Assembly (NCBI GenBank): GCA_029582165.1
Contig: CM055891.1
Coordinates: 31,598,832 to 31,662,831 of the forward strand
DNA from: Portulaca oleracea
Lineage: Eukaryota; Streptophyta; Magnoliopsida; Caryophyllales; Portulacaceae
DNA length: 64,000 nt
Reading direction: 5' to 3'
A program made the translations under genes and the position numbers. Positions 42,194 to 54,465 of this stretch are shown here, one piece after another. Position 1 is the first letter of the stretch, and the number at the start of each line of letters is the position of its first letter. The notes under the pieces are model-generated. The model ran no database searches. It was given only the letters and a program-made list of their open reading frames with translations, and was not told where the DNA came from.

Positions 42194-45100
42194 TCAGCCC
42201 ACACGCTTACGCTTAGATCTCTTGCTTTTCTTCGGGGTGGAATATTTGGGAACCTGTTTGCTACCATTTGATGCATATGCCTCTTCTAGTTCGTCCTGTT
42301 AAGAAAAAGAACGGAAAAAACATACACACACACACACGTCAGTATACCATTATGCATGGAATAGCCATTGATTATCACATGGTAGAACTCAAAAGTTTCA
42401 GCCATTACAGCCGAATTAAGGAATTAGAGGAGAATAGATTCCAGGAAGGTGCAGAGACTAGAGAGACAGGGAATATCAGATTTCACAGGCACTTAACCCA
42501 TTTTATGATACAAGGAGTGCTAAAATAAAGGCATTCTGATGTTCAAGGGACAAAATAACATGAGAATCGTATTCCTCTACCATATGAAAACAGTGCAATC
42601 ATGGAAATCAAACCACGTAAAATGCAACTTGCCGACAAGTGATTATATGAAAGTTTTCATATATTTCTTCTCGAACCCAATGGTAATGCTAACTTTCCAA
42701 GTATTTGAAGTTGACTACCACATGCATTCCCCTAGAAAATGCACTACCGTTTCCACTACCTCCCTGAACCACATATGATTATATGAAGTAAATAGGTTGC
42801 TATTCTCTAGCTGTGACAAAAATCATTCTGAAGGGCATTTTGGAATCTCGTTCAGTCTATACATGCAGCAATGTTAGTGAGACCATCTATAATCTAAATT
42901 TAGAAAGCAAAAAAAAAAACTAAAGCTTGCAGTTACACATACACTACTATTCAAAGGTAAAGTAATTAGTTAATCAAGTTAATGGCATAAAGCATTGCAA
43001 TAAAGCTGATGTGGACTTTGTTCTAGAATCCACCCTTTGACTATCCAAGGCCAGCAAAACTTGACACTGGAAACAATTCCCCATGTTAGTGATCAACCAG
43101 CTTTTCTGTATGAATATGGTCTGCACTAGTAGTGTTATGGAGAGACATCAAGTTTATTCTTACAGGGCAACAGCCAAGTAATAACTATCCTCCTACTCCA
43201 TAAACCCGCCAAAAAGAATTCAGTAAACAGAAGAACATCATCAAATGCAAGAGAACACAAGGAAAAAATGGTGATACAGTTGAAACCATATTTATACAAG
43301 AGAACTTTACTCTCATGGGTATTAAGCTCACTAGCTACTTAGTAAACACAAAGTTGAAGCCTCCTGTTTCACAAACAAACGTTTGAACTAAATGTTGCTC
43401 ACCGTTTCGTTAGATTCCTCATTTAAGTTCTCATCAGCATCGGATGCAGATGCTAGCATCTGAGCACCATCACCTGCCACAGCTCTGCTCCCCTGTTTCA
43501 TTCTCTCTTCTTCTTTCAGCTGTATAAACCTATTTTCAAATATCAGGATCAAAATTAAGCACTTCACAAGGAAAAGGACTAAGGATTTCAAGCCCAAAGT
43601 ATGACCCAAACCTGTCACCACTCTGAGCAGGTTGGGATCCTGATCGTTTAGCTCTTCCAGCACTTATAATACCACTGGCATTCTCACTCACAACAGGCTT
43701 AGCACCACCCATCTTGCGCAGCCATACTTGTTGAGCAGTACTGAGGACATTGTTTGTAAACCTGTCCGCCCATATAGCACAGGAAAGTCAAATACTTAAG
43801 TATCCCAGAATAAAGCAGAATCATGCTACAGAACGGAAGTAACTGTTCAAAAGTTAGAGCTACATGCTGGTTATAGCTACTGGACACAATGAATTCACAT
43901 GTATAAGTCTAACATGCCACCAATAAGGGAGTGGGAGATAACTTCTTAAGAGATTAGAGCCACAGCTAAATAAAGTTTGCAGGACACACCAAGTTAAAAG
44001 ACCTCAGCAAATCACATTCACCAAATTCAGAATACACAAGAAAATTATGAGCTAATCAAACATTTCAATGCAGAAACTCCTCCAACAAACCCCCCCCCCC
44101 CCTCCCCCATGCTTTGGTAGCCGACATCCTCAACATGGATACCACCAGCATGGTAGCTAATCATTGGACACAATAGAGGACAAGGGTTTTCAGTTTTGTT
44201 CTTTCATAATCAATTCTGGGATTAACCAAAATATTATTTTGGTGGGCCCAAATGAAACATACAAATGGGAGGGCGGCTAGCGATGTGTATGCAAAAATTG
44301 ATCTCATAAGCAACAAGCAACAGCCATAGATTGGATTAACCTGCCCCAATTGTTCATTTCTATGTTCCTATTCCCTACCCGTTGTGTCTCTTTATCACTG
44401 CCGTCATCATTACAATTATCATTGCCGTGATTGTTATTAGTGATATCACTTACTATCAGTCATTTACCAGCAGTACTCCTTTCATTATTTTTCGATATTA
44501 CATTATAATCATTTTTTTTTTATATACTATTAATCCCTCTAATCCTACCACCATTGTACTATTGTGCACCAAAATTCTTAGTCTAGATCTTTCATAATGA
44601 CAAATCACCCCATAAGCAGATTGCACATATTTGACTGTCAGATATGGTCATCTTCTTAACATCAGGGAAGCTAATGTTCTAGATGATGTAGGCCAACCTG
44701 TGCCTGAATCAAATTCATTTCTATTTTTAATTGAACTGTTACAAGCAGATAAATAACATGGATAAGGAAAGAAGGATTCAGAGACGAACCAGTATATGGA
44801 TAATCCAGATGGGACAGACAACGAAAAATAGCCAATCATAAGAGGAAGAAACTTCAGGACGAGAAGTGAATTCTTCTGAGATGGATCATTCTGGAAAAAA
44901 GGGTTGCATATGAGCAATCTGTGAAGCAAATAAATGTTTTTTTTTTTTTTTGGGGGGGGGGGGGGGACAAAAGCAAATTGCCAATCATAGAGTTTATTTA
45001 CCTGAGGTGGCTTCATGAGCTCCATAGAAACATATTGTGAAACTACAAGCAGGACCGGCAAAACCAGATATGCTGCAGTATCATGCCAGCCCAAGGGCGG

Positions 45101-48100
45101 ATGACCATCCTACATCATGCAAAGTCTACAAGATCAAAACAAAGAGGTAGGCTATCCAAGCTACAAAACCAGGACACACGAATTACACAAAAAAAAAAAC
45201 TGAAATGATTCTCTATGGCTATCACCAGAACTCAATTATGAGTTTTTCAATAATTTTATAATGGACACTAAATTAGAATCATCTTTCTAAAATCCAAATG
45301 CTCATATAAGAGGCTCAACAAGAAAATTTCTTTCCCAGCAAGGCTAGAAGTCAATGTTTGAACTCCATTGTCATTTACAGCTCAATTTGAAGGCTTTCAT
45401 TAATTTTACCCCATGTTCCTCAGTCTCCATTTTGCAAACTTCAAACTTTTGCATTTGTAAACCACTAGTTAGTATTTGTCCATTACTCCATGACTTGGAA
45501 ACAAATTCCCAAAAAAAAAGAGAGAGAGAAGAAAAAGAAAAGGAAAAGGAAAAAGAAAAAAAAGGCAAGGAAAAGGAAAAGGAAAAGGAAGCCACAAGCA
45601 GGATAGCACCTGATCATTGTTTCCCCCAAACATGTAGCTCACCAACAGAGTACATCCCAATTGTAGAGTTTCAAACTACCTATAAATTACATTGCATGCA
45701 AGCAACACAGCTGATGGCACAAATTTGCTTTTAGTTAGAAAGATCTATAACTAGCATTACTGTTAATTGAAGATTACTTAACAAAGATGATTAATGGAGA
45801 AAGTTGCTGATCAGACAAAACAGTACCACAAAAGGAAAAAGCCAAGAGATGCCTGAACCACTTTGTCGTGCGGCAATTGTAGTTGGCCCTCCCAGTGAAG
45901 GAATCCAAAAAAAGCCCTCTGTCAGCAATCCCTTCAAGTGAAAATTTACACAAGATTAGCAATGCATGAATTATACTATTGAAGGAAAACATTTAGGAAC
46001 CCCTAACATCTTGCTTTTCAATTCACCTCATTTGCTACATTTGAAAGAGCTTGATACAGCCCTATCCATACTGGTATTGTTGCCAAAGTTGGAAGACACC
46101 CTGCACGGAAATAGAAAATTGTCTGAAACACTCTCCAAATTTTTCAGTTAGTAGTCAAGCGAGTTAGATAAACAGCATACTGCCATCATTGGTCCTCACT
46201 CCTCTATGTACTTACCTTTTGCTATGAAAATGGCATTTTGTCCGCACATACCAGCAAATAAAAATGATGGCAACTTGGCAGAGCAAAAACTTAACAGAGA
46301 CAGGATTAAAGTAAGACCTCATTATTGAAAAATCACCTGCCAAAGGATTAACGCCTGCCTGCCGGTAAAGACGTGATGTCTCAAGTTGTATCCTTTCCTG
46401 GCAAAGGAAACAATTGAACCCATAAGTCAAGCCTCAAATTCAAAAAACTACACAGTTTAAACTACACAGTTTTTAAGTACCATTTAATCCTCATTTACAA
46501 GTGTGTACCCCAGAAAGAGGAGGACAAAAAGAAGATGACTGTGTAAAGCAAAAGCGTCTACACTTCATCACCTGTGCAAGACATGTTGCTACCACCTAAA
46601 GCAGTTCACTTGGTGTCTACCTTTGCCAGATATCCATACTCTGAATTGCCCCTCTTTCCTAAAGTCTAATTGACGGGTTACTTGTATAGTAGTATGCCTA
46701 ACTTAGTATTATATGTTAAAGTATATACATACATATGAAGATCAAACAGCATGTCAAATGTCATAACTGGTTACCAGAGGACTCAATCCACTATGCAGGA
46801 TTTCTTGAGGATGCAAACAAATTCCAAACTGGGAAATCGTAGTTACCTGATTTCCTTTATATCTTTCTTGTATTGCTTTGATCTTTGGTTGAAGATTCTG
46901 CATTGCCAAGGTTGATTCAACCTACAAAAATGTTATCTATCAGCAACAATCACTGTGAAAGCAAACACAGTTCCTTGCTATCAATAGCCTCACTTCTGCC
47001 TACTTGCCTCAACATTTATATACAAGATCATTTTCATAAATTTTCATAAATGTGAATAACTGTCCTTCACAAAGGGTAGCAAAACATTATGTATCCTTTA
47101 CAAAGGGCAACAAGAACTTAGGCAATCAAGTAAATTCGCGCAACACCAATTCAATACCTCAGTGAGCACTGTGCTACAAGACCCTTGTACATACACCGAC
47201 ATCAACAGAGAGTTCTCCACGTCTATGTTTAGTTAAAGTTTTAAATCACTCCCCTGGCCATGATTTACAAAATACTCCCTCCATCCCATATTGTAAGTCA
47301 TTTTGGAGAAAAGCCCAAAAACCAATCAGACATATTTAGTTGGGTAATTGGGATGTATTTGGGAGTAGTGCTAGGGAGAGAATAGTGGTGTAATAATGAA
47401 AAAGAAAAGATAAAGTTGGGTAGATAAATAAATATCATTGGAATTCTAAAACGACAAATATCATGGGAAATAAAAAGTTAGTTAAAAAGACAAATAATAT
47501 ACCAACACACGTTGGTTCAAGTGGTTTGGGCCGTTTGGCACCTGCTCCCCTTAAGCAAGGTCTTGAGTTCGAGTCTTGTGAATGGAGAAATGTGTGAAGG
47601 GAGACCTCTCTGCCAACAGTAAGCTCGACGGCCTCGACCTCTAATAACAGAGACAAAGGGACCAAAAAAAAAAGACAAGTAACATGGGATGGAGGGAGTA
47701 TCCTTCATGCAAGGAAACAACTCTTGAGGCTAAGGTTTTTAAGACTTGAAGACCACTCTCTCTAGTTCCTTGCCCCTGATCACCATCATTACTTCAACAC
47801 CCTATAAATCCTCAGCAAGACATGTATCATGCAAGAATGTTCAAGTGCATTCACATCAAATATATACCAGCAACAAGCTTTACCACCACCAGCTAAGGAT
47901 ACAATTATAGCTCATCTATAATCTGCTTTGTTATTTCGCTGCATGTGACTTTTCAACTACACGTATTGCAGATTTCTAAATGGAAGAACTATTGCACTGC
48001 AATAAAAAAAGCACCCATTTCATATTGTTTTCACCCCTAATCTTTACATAAATTCTAAGAGATGCCTTCCCTCAAGCACTCATCTCCTATCTTCCTCCAC

Positions 48101-49914
48101 TGTCTCAATAGCCAAGGAAGACTTTATCGCAAAGGTAATGAAGTTGTTCTTTTCTAATTCAGTGACAAACCCTCCCCTCCCCCACCCCCCTGAAAAACAG
48201 TGATGAGGCTGATTATGGAAAGCTAGTGTTTGGGGTGCATATAGTCTTTTGTGGGATCTAGTTGTGCATTTCACATCCATACCTTTGATCATTATATGTT
48301 GTTACAAATTTCTTTCTTTGTGAAAACCAATAAGGTGAAAACTCAATTAAAGAAAATCAGTCTGAAAGCATATTATAATCAGTAATAAGCATCACATAAA
48401 GAATGACAGAGATCAAATGGAAACACAAACCTGCTGCTTGGTCAAAGGCAAAGTAGCAACTTTGACTAGAACAGTAAGTAATATGATCGCAAATCCATAT
48501 GAATATGGAACATGTACAGCCTCAAGCCCGCTCTTCAAAACCTATATAAAATCAAGAAAAGATGCAGGTAAAAGTTAAAATGACTGTAAATAGTAAATAA
48601 TAAATAATAAGCAGGACAGGCTCATCAAAGAATCTCTTATTGAATTTCATATGATATAACCATAACATGTGTCCATTTTACAACACAAGTGCTTCCACAA
48701 ATGAAGCATAGTTGTAATTGTACATCAGATTACATGTACCCACAATTCAACACATTTTCTTTTCATGGACAAATCATCACGTGAAATCAACAATGTAAAT
48801 GAATACAAAGAATACAGTATCTTCCCATAACTCTTCTATAGCATGTGACATCAATCAACTACAGGACAGATAAAGGATATTATGCATCCAATTTCCATAT
48901 GTATAGAATTCCTCAGCTCAGAAACTAGCTAAACGCATCGAATTCACAACACCGAACAAAATCAACAGAGCATGTAATTCAACAAGTGAAATCAACAATT
49001 GTAAATGAATATAAAATATCTTCAAGAACTCTTCCATAGTCCGCGCCATCATTCAACTACATGACAGATTAAGCATAATACGCATCCAATTTCCACATGT
49101 ATAAAACTCCTCAGCTCAGAAACTAGCTAAACACATCGAATTTGCAACACCGAACAAAATCAACAGAGCATGTAATTCAACAAGTGAAATGAACAATTGT
49201 ATATGAAGATAAAGTATCTTCAAGAACTCTTCTATAGCCGGCGACATCATTCAACTACAGGACAAATGAAGCATAATATGCATCCAATTTCCACATGTAT
49301 AAAACTCCTCAGCTCAGAAACTAGCTAAACTCATCCAATTTGCAACACCGAACCAAATCAACAGAGCATGTAATTCAACAAAATGAAATCAACAATTGTA
49401 AATGAATATCAAGAATACAGTATCTTCAACAACTCTAAACACAACGGATAAAGCATAATTTGCATCCAATTTCCATACGTACAAAATTTTCAGCTCAGAA
49501 ACTAACTAAATGCATCGAACTTACAACACCGAATGAATTCACTATTTCAACAGAACATGTAAACAATTCAACATAAAGAGAACAAATTACTACCTTCAAA
49601 ACGACTTCCATGGCATCCGATATGAATCCGAACCATCCGCCATTTTTCTGCACCGGAGCAGCCGCATCCGGCGAGGCGGACACGGCGGCGTCGGCGAGCG
49701 TGTAGAGCAAGCTCTCCACCTTGGTGAAAACTTCACTAAGATCAATCGAATGTTCAATTGAGCTGATAGGAGGGATTTCATTGAGGCTGAACTTCACAGT
49801 CGTGTTGATAACCTTGCTTCGATGAGGCAGTGAGTAGAGGAGGCCATTTCTGGGCGTTCTTGAAGGGAGAGAGGTGCCGATGAATGGCGAGGATGAAATT
49901 AGGGTTCTCGCCAT
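42194..49914 (-). CDS. ALB3: Plastid membrane-protein insertase ALBINO3 (YidC/Oxa1/Alb3 family)
   Basis: Eleven minus-strand exons: 49,594-49,914, 48,431-48,541, 46,847-46,921, 46,337-46,397, 46,027-46,100, 45,827-45,931, 45,002-45,109, 44,790-44,890, 43,612-43,761, 43,403-43,529 and 42,194-42,295. All join in phase to 444 residues (Arabidopsis ALB3 is about 460). Residues 1 to about 50 are a plastid transit peptide; VKFSLNEIPP (40-49) and GGWFGFISDAMEVVLK (92-107) match ALB3. Membrane segments are near 120-140, 191-210, 258-280 and 295-319, with the family blocks QAGVNPLAGCLPTLATIPVW and PLMIGYFSLSVPSGLSIYW. In the stromal tail, AKRSGSQPAQSGDRF (356-370) and the basic KKSKRSKRKR (433-442) correspond to motifs II and IV that bind cpSRP43. 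ALB3 inserts light-harvesting proteins into thylakoids. Introns contain a SINE within a Stowaway, a ~200-bp tandem repeat and two homopolymer G/C tracts. Confidence 0.95.
47275..47698. mobile_element. Stowaway MITE in ALB3 intron 2, interrupted by a SINE
   Basis: Ends CTCCCTCCATCCCATATTG and 'aacatgggatggagggag', flanked by TA. Without the SINE and one copy of its target duplication it would be about 240 bp, a normal Stowaway length. Confidence 0.8.
47499..47668 (+). mobile_element. tRNA-derived SINE nested in the Stowaway element
   Basis: A Pol III A box (GGTTCAAGTGG, 47,514-47,524) and B box (GAGTTCGAGTC, 47,565-47,575) are spaced as in tRNA-derived SINEs. The 3' end is A-rich. Flanking direct repeats AAAAAGACAAATAA (from 47,484) and AAAAAGACAAGTAA (from 47,669) differ at one base. 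Body about 170 bp. Confidence 0.78.
48783..49580. repeat. ~200-bp tandem repeat, about four units, in ALB3 intron 1
   Basis: Units begin 'gaaatcaacaattgtaaatg' or variants at 48,783, 48,988, 49,185 and 49,385 (periods 205, 197 and 200). Each contains 'gcatccaatttcca', 'cagctcagaaacta' and 'caacaccgaa'. The middle units are most alike; the first and last are more diverged. Confidence 0.88.
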
Positions 49915-50110
49915 GGATGAATTGGAAGATTGAAGAGTGAAGGATTCAAATTGTCATCAGCAAGGAAGGGAAGAGAGAGAGATTGGGGTTGAGGAGAGAG
50001 AAGGACCAGCGGAGTTGAGTGAGTGAGTGGTGAGATACAGAGAGATGGTGGGAAGGGCTGCTTACGGTTGTGTGTTATCCTACGCATTATCCGCTTCATT
50101 TCCCTTCCTC
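49915..50110 (-). promoter_or_regulatory. Leader/promoter region of ALB3
   Basis: The region upstream of the ALB3 start is CT-rich on the minus strand ('ctctctctccct' near 49,975) and less AT-rich than DNA beyond 50,110. No TATA box is evident, as is common for photosynthesis-related housekeeping promoters. Confidence 0.4.
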
Positions 50111-51941
50111 TATTTTTTTGGCGGTTCTAGAATTAATTAATTAATAATAAATTATGCTTATTAAAATATTACTGGATTAGTGCGCGTGTAAAAAAAGGGG
50201 CAAAACTAGAACCCAGCCCGACCCAAATTTGAGAATGGCAAATTAAGGGTATGTCAAATTTATAGATAAATTAAATTTATCGATAAATTAAATTTATCAA
50301 AATTTATCAGTTTTTATTTAAATTTATAAAAAACTATCAAAATTTTAAAAATTAATTTTGATATATTAGTGTAAATTTGCCTTAAATACATTGGAATAGA
50401 TCCGAATTTGATAATGTCCTGTCGGATCTAATTCGTTCAGACTTTATCTTCTATCAAAATTGACCATTTTAACGATACTCCTATCTGACAAAAATTAAAG
50501 CGGTCGGAATTAATTTGACCTGAAAATGACCTAACCCAAACCTTGTTGACTCGAGCTGACCAAGACTGAACCAGACCCAGATGACCCGTTGCCCAGTATA
50601 GTCGATTCTTGTTCTCGTGAATGGGTCCTTTTAGTTCGAATATGGGTTGAATTAAATTTCAAATTAAGGTTTAGTTGATGTTTTAATCCAAGTTAAAAAC
50701 TCACAAACTTGGAAAACCCACGAACAATGCATTCATAGACGAAGTTAGTGTTCATGGTTAATGACTAACTTAATTAAAAGTTTTGGAGGGCTACAATACT
50801 AAAATCATGACCTCACATATTTTATAATACCATTCATTGGAAAATATATTATGCGTGAAAAGTTGAGGGTTCTTGTGATCCAGTTCTTCCCTAATGAAGC
50901 TTTGTCCTTGAATGCACTAATACTCGAGGATTACAACCTTTCATGTGTCTACAACACCGATTGCTATGGGTCATTTGGAGATGCAATAAGCTTAATCAAT
51001 CTACCATTATATAAGATTAGGTAAGCTAATATACTAAGAAATTGCTCAACTAAAACTCATAAAAAGTCATCATTAATGGTGAGAAATGCAATCGAAATGG
51101 CGAAAAATCTCACCACACCACTAAGACAGTTGAGGACATAGGTGATTCATAAGTTGTGTCCACAGGCACACGATTGTTGCCATAGTTCTGCTTGCACTGC
51201 TTCTCGTGTTGCTTGCATCTCTATGTTGCTTGCTTAACACTTTAAAACACAATTTTCCTCACATTTATAGTTTTTGCCACTATTTTCGATCATAGTAAGA
51301 CTGATAAATCTGAGTCTAGACTCCATTGAACTTTGCACCCTTTACACGAGTTCGATTCGATTTAGGTTTTCGGTCCATTTTCGGATAAGTTTTTGAATCT
51401 AGGTTCAGGCATGGGTTTGGGTCATTCTGTTCGAGTTTTTGATTTTATGTCATTTTTGCTAGATCTAGCAATTTCATGTCTAACTGAATCATATATTTAG
51501 GCAAATATGTTTAGATTTTCATTTGTACACATATGTTGTATCCATATCTAAACTTGAATGGCTAATCCATTGAGTATCTGAATTACTGACCTTTCCTCTC
51601 TCATCTCAAATGACATGAATTATCTCAACAGAACTTTGCAATTGACCAGATCTAAATTCTAAGTTTGACTCAAACTAACCTCGAGTTTGCCATATATTGA
51701 GCTAAACTACAATAGTTTGTTTTGCATATGAATCTCGATTCAAGATGACTTCCGCTAACCTTTACTTTTACGAGTTTTGTATAAATTATTTATTTAAATA
51801 ATAATAAAATGAAGTCTATGCAATGTTTTAACATAAATAAACCTAAATCAATTTGAATCTCCAATGATTTAGCTTTAAAAATGACACTAAAAAGATCAAT
51901 TTTCTTAAGAAAACACTGAAAATGATGGATAGTTCACTAAT
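50111..51941. other. Intergenic DNA, no gene seen
   Basis: About 1.8 kb without a frame of note or paired repeat ends. Some text (50,400-50,700 and 51,280-51,450) reads like decayed sequence but gives no recognisable protein. Confidence 0.45.
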
Positions 51942-52103
51942 CAGTGGCGGATCCCAGTGTTAAGTCAGGGTGACCACGGCCATCAATAACAAAAAAAACA
52001 GTATAATTTGGTATAAATATTATAAATTTTATATATATTTGATGAATATAATAATAATATAATATAGTAGTCATCCATAATCAGAAGATTTAAATAAGTT
52101 ACT
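51942..52103. mobile_element. hAT-like MITE, one end degraded
   Basis: The left end CAGTGGCGGATCCCAGTGTT is intact, with 'cacggccat' and 'tataatttggtataaat' as in the other copies in reverse orientation. The right end has decayed ('aagttactg'). Flanking 8-mers TCACTAAT and GCACTAAT differ at one base. Confidence 0.6.
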
Positions 52104-52480
52104 GCACTAATACCAAAGGAAAATTGGAATCTAATAAACCAAACTTTTGGTCCATTTTGATCTAACAAACTAAACTTACCTTTTTGCTAATGACATACCA
52201 TACTTAACATTATATTTTTTTGATTGAACCTCCACCACTTTCCGGTCACCGGAAAAATGACTTGGAATTTTTTTATGCTGAGGTGGACTGTTTTATAGCC
52301 AAAAAATAAAAGAAAAATGTTGATAGCTTGTGTTTTATGACTTGGCAGCCCTCTCCCAATCTGACTCATGTTCAATAAAAAAATATAACGTTAAGTATGG
52401 TATGACATTAGCAAAAAGGTAAGTTTAGTTTGTTAAATCAAAATGGACCAAAAGTTTGATTTATTAGATTCCAATTTTCC
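52104..52480. repeat. Inverted repeat segment, possible MITE
   Basis: The left part (about 52,115-52,205: 'aaaattggaatctaataaac', 'ttttggtccattttgat', 'aaacttacctttttgctaat') reappears inverted at about 52,400-52,485 ('attagcaaaaaggtaagttt', 'atcaaaatggaccaaaag', 'ttattagattccaattttcc'). This gives an element of ~370 bp with ~90-bp inverted ends. I did not find a sure target duplication. Confidence 0.7.
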
Positions 52481-52712
52481 AATACCAAAAGGCCAAGTAC
52501 AAACCACATGAAAAAAGGTCGATCAGGGATCAAATTCAGGAGCCGCGCAAGGCACAAAAAGCGAACAACCTGGCGGGGGTGCCTATAACGGCTAGTCTTA
52601 ACCGACCACTTCACCTTTTCCAGCTTAGCTCCCCGCCTCTTCCCTCTAATTTCACCCTTTTTATTCTGATTCACCTTTTCTGCACCACACACATAATCTA
52701 TTGCATTGCTTG

Positions 52713-52722
52713 TATATATATA
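52713..52722 (+). promoter_or_regulatory. TATA box of the DUF761 gene
   Basis: TATATATATAA-like run about 80 bp upstream of the start codon at 52,800; the leader between is short and A/C-rich. Confidence 0.5.
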
Positions 52723-52799
52723 ACCATAGTTATACACTTATACCTCCAAAACCCAGGAAAAAAAATACATCTGATATTCTCCCTCCAAAACCATAAAAG

Positions 52800-53312
52800 A
52801 TGCCGAAAAGAAGATCACCCATTTTGGAGAAAGTGAAAAACTTGATGAGAATATCATCAATCTCATTAACCAAAATGAGGAAATCAGTTCGAAGGGTGAA
52901 GAAATTCGAGCTCCTTAGTACTCACTACGAGAGCTACGGGTTCGTTCGAGAGTATCAGATTTCGCCGTCTGATACTCCTCTGATTCAGATCAAGCAGAGG
53001 AAGAAGAGGGTGTTGGAGGTCGTGTTTGATTGCTTCAGAGCTGGAATTGAGAGTAGTAGAGGTAGAGCAAGTGAAGCTTATTTTCGGAATGCATCAATGG
53101 AGGAAGTTGCCAAGGGTTTTCCTGTTATTGGATATGAAGTTGAAGAAGAAGAAGAAGAAGAAAAAGAAGAAGAAGAAGAAGAAGAAGAAGTGGGAAATGA
53201 AGATGGGTATGTGTTGTCTGTTGATGAGAGAGCTGAGAGATTTATTCATAAGTTTTATCAGCAGATGAGAATGCAGAGGCTTCACTCTTCCAATTTGCTC
53301 CTCTCTTACTAG
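52800..53312 (+). CDS. DUF761 domain protein
   Basis: An intronless frame of 170 residues starting MPKRRSPILEKVKNLMRI. The C-terminal VDERAERFIHKFYQQMRMQR (141-160) is the conserved DUF761 motif found in a plant-specific family, some members of which were named cotton fibre proteins. The N-terminus is basic (KRR, KMRKSVRRVKK). An acidic run of about 20 Glu (114-134) is encoded by a GAA microsatellite. There is no signal peptide or membrane segment. The molecular role of DUF761 is not established; several members are stress- or growth-related. The start is the first ATG after a short leader with a TATA run upstream, and the frame ends within 10 residues of the motif, as usual. An unrelated short frame overlaps in another phase and is not a gene. 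Confidence 0.88.
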   Translation: MPKRRSPILEKVKNLMRISSISLTKMRKSVRRVKKFELLSTHYESYGFVREYQISPSDTPLIQIKQRKKRVLEVVFDCFRAGIESSRGRASEAYFRNASMEEVAKGFPVIGYEVEEEEEEEKEEEEEEEEVGNEDGYVLSVDERAERFIHKFYQQMRMQRLHSSNLLLSY

Positions 53313-53603
53313 TAGATTGCCTCTGATGTTTCAATTTGATTCATTCATGATGACAAGTGTATTATTTGTCTCTTCATTTAAAAAAGTTTCTTTCTGATAA
53401 TTTGTATCTTTTTTCCCCTCCATTTTTTCAACGCCCCCCTCTTTTATACTTGATTTGCTAAATTTCTTATACTGTTGAGTTCACCGACCCACCAATCTAA
53501 TATACTTTGTTAGCTAATTGTAATGCTTTGATGGGGGTCTAATGGTTGACATGGATGAATGATGATAAATGTCCAACTCTCGTAATACTATAGTGCTATA
53601 TTA
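53313..53603. other. 3' flank of the DUF761 gene, no other gene seen
   Basis: T-rich DNA that should contain the 3' untranslated region; nothing else recognised. Confidence 0.45.
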
Positions 53604-53813
53604 AGATCTCATTCTTTTATACGACTGGTTGACTGCGATTTCACGCCGCACAACAATTTTCCATATTACACCACAATCTAACAACATACTTACATTTATT
53701 TACACCATAACATTCCTCATTCCACCACAATTTTTCCCAACCTACCACAACTTTCAAATTTCCACCACATCACAACGCAATCAACCACAACCAACCATAT
53801 AAAAGAACGGGGC
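53604..53813. mobile_element. GGCCCTGTTC-family MITE
   Basis: The left end 'agatctcattcttttatacg' and the right end 'catataaaagaacggggcc' are inverted; the interior is AC-rich ('caccacaatttttcccaacc'). Confidence 0.6.
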
Positions 53814-54237
53814 CTATGCGACTCTTCTAATGGGAATATTGTTGGTTCATATATTTTATATTTATCTGAGTCTATTTGGTGATGATACAAGTGCCTTGAT
53901 CTCTCAATGGACACATATCTTCTATCAAAATTAAGTTTGATGATATGATTGAGTAGAAATACATATTCCTCTATTAAGTATAAATTTTTCTATGTTTTAT
54001 TATATAAGTGTAGTGGATGAGAAAATTTTAATTTGAAATTCGTTGTTTACATGTATATACATGTTTCTCCAAAAGAAAATATTTCTCCGAATTTTGCCAA
54101 AAGCACCATTAGACAATAGAATTTTGATGTTATGTATCCCCAGAAGTAGTTATCAGGTTCTGAAATCTCCAATGTCGAAATCACTTATCACAATATCCTG
54201 AACTTCATATTTGACACATAACAGTTCAATCTATGGG
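53814..54237. other. Intergenic DNA, no gene seen
   Basis: AT-rich; no feature recognised. Confidence 0.4.
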
Positions 54238-54457
54238 CAGGGGTGGATATGTGGCAAGGCTAGGGGTGTCCATGGACACCCTTAACCAAAGAAAAATTTG
54301 TGATTTTCTAATGTTATTCGAAAGAAATTTTTTTAATTGGAGCAAATGGACACCGTAAAAAAACCTCAAAAAACATAAAAAGGTATTCAATTCAGTAACA
54401 ACCCAAAAACCCTAAAATATTGGACACCCCTAAGTTAATGGTCTAGATCCGTCATTG
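54238..54457. mobile_element. hAT-like MITE with 8-bp target duplication
   Basis: Ends CAGGGGTGGATATG and TCTAGATCCGTCATTG; identical flanks TCTATGGG at 54,230-54,237 and 54,458-54,465. The interior ('gggtgtccatggacacccttaa') matches the copy at 12,539-12,769. Confidence 0.88.
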
Positions 54458-54465
54458 TCTATGGG

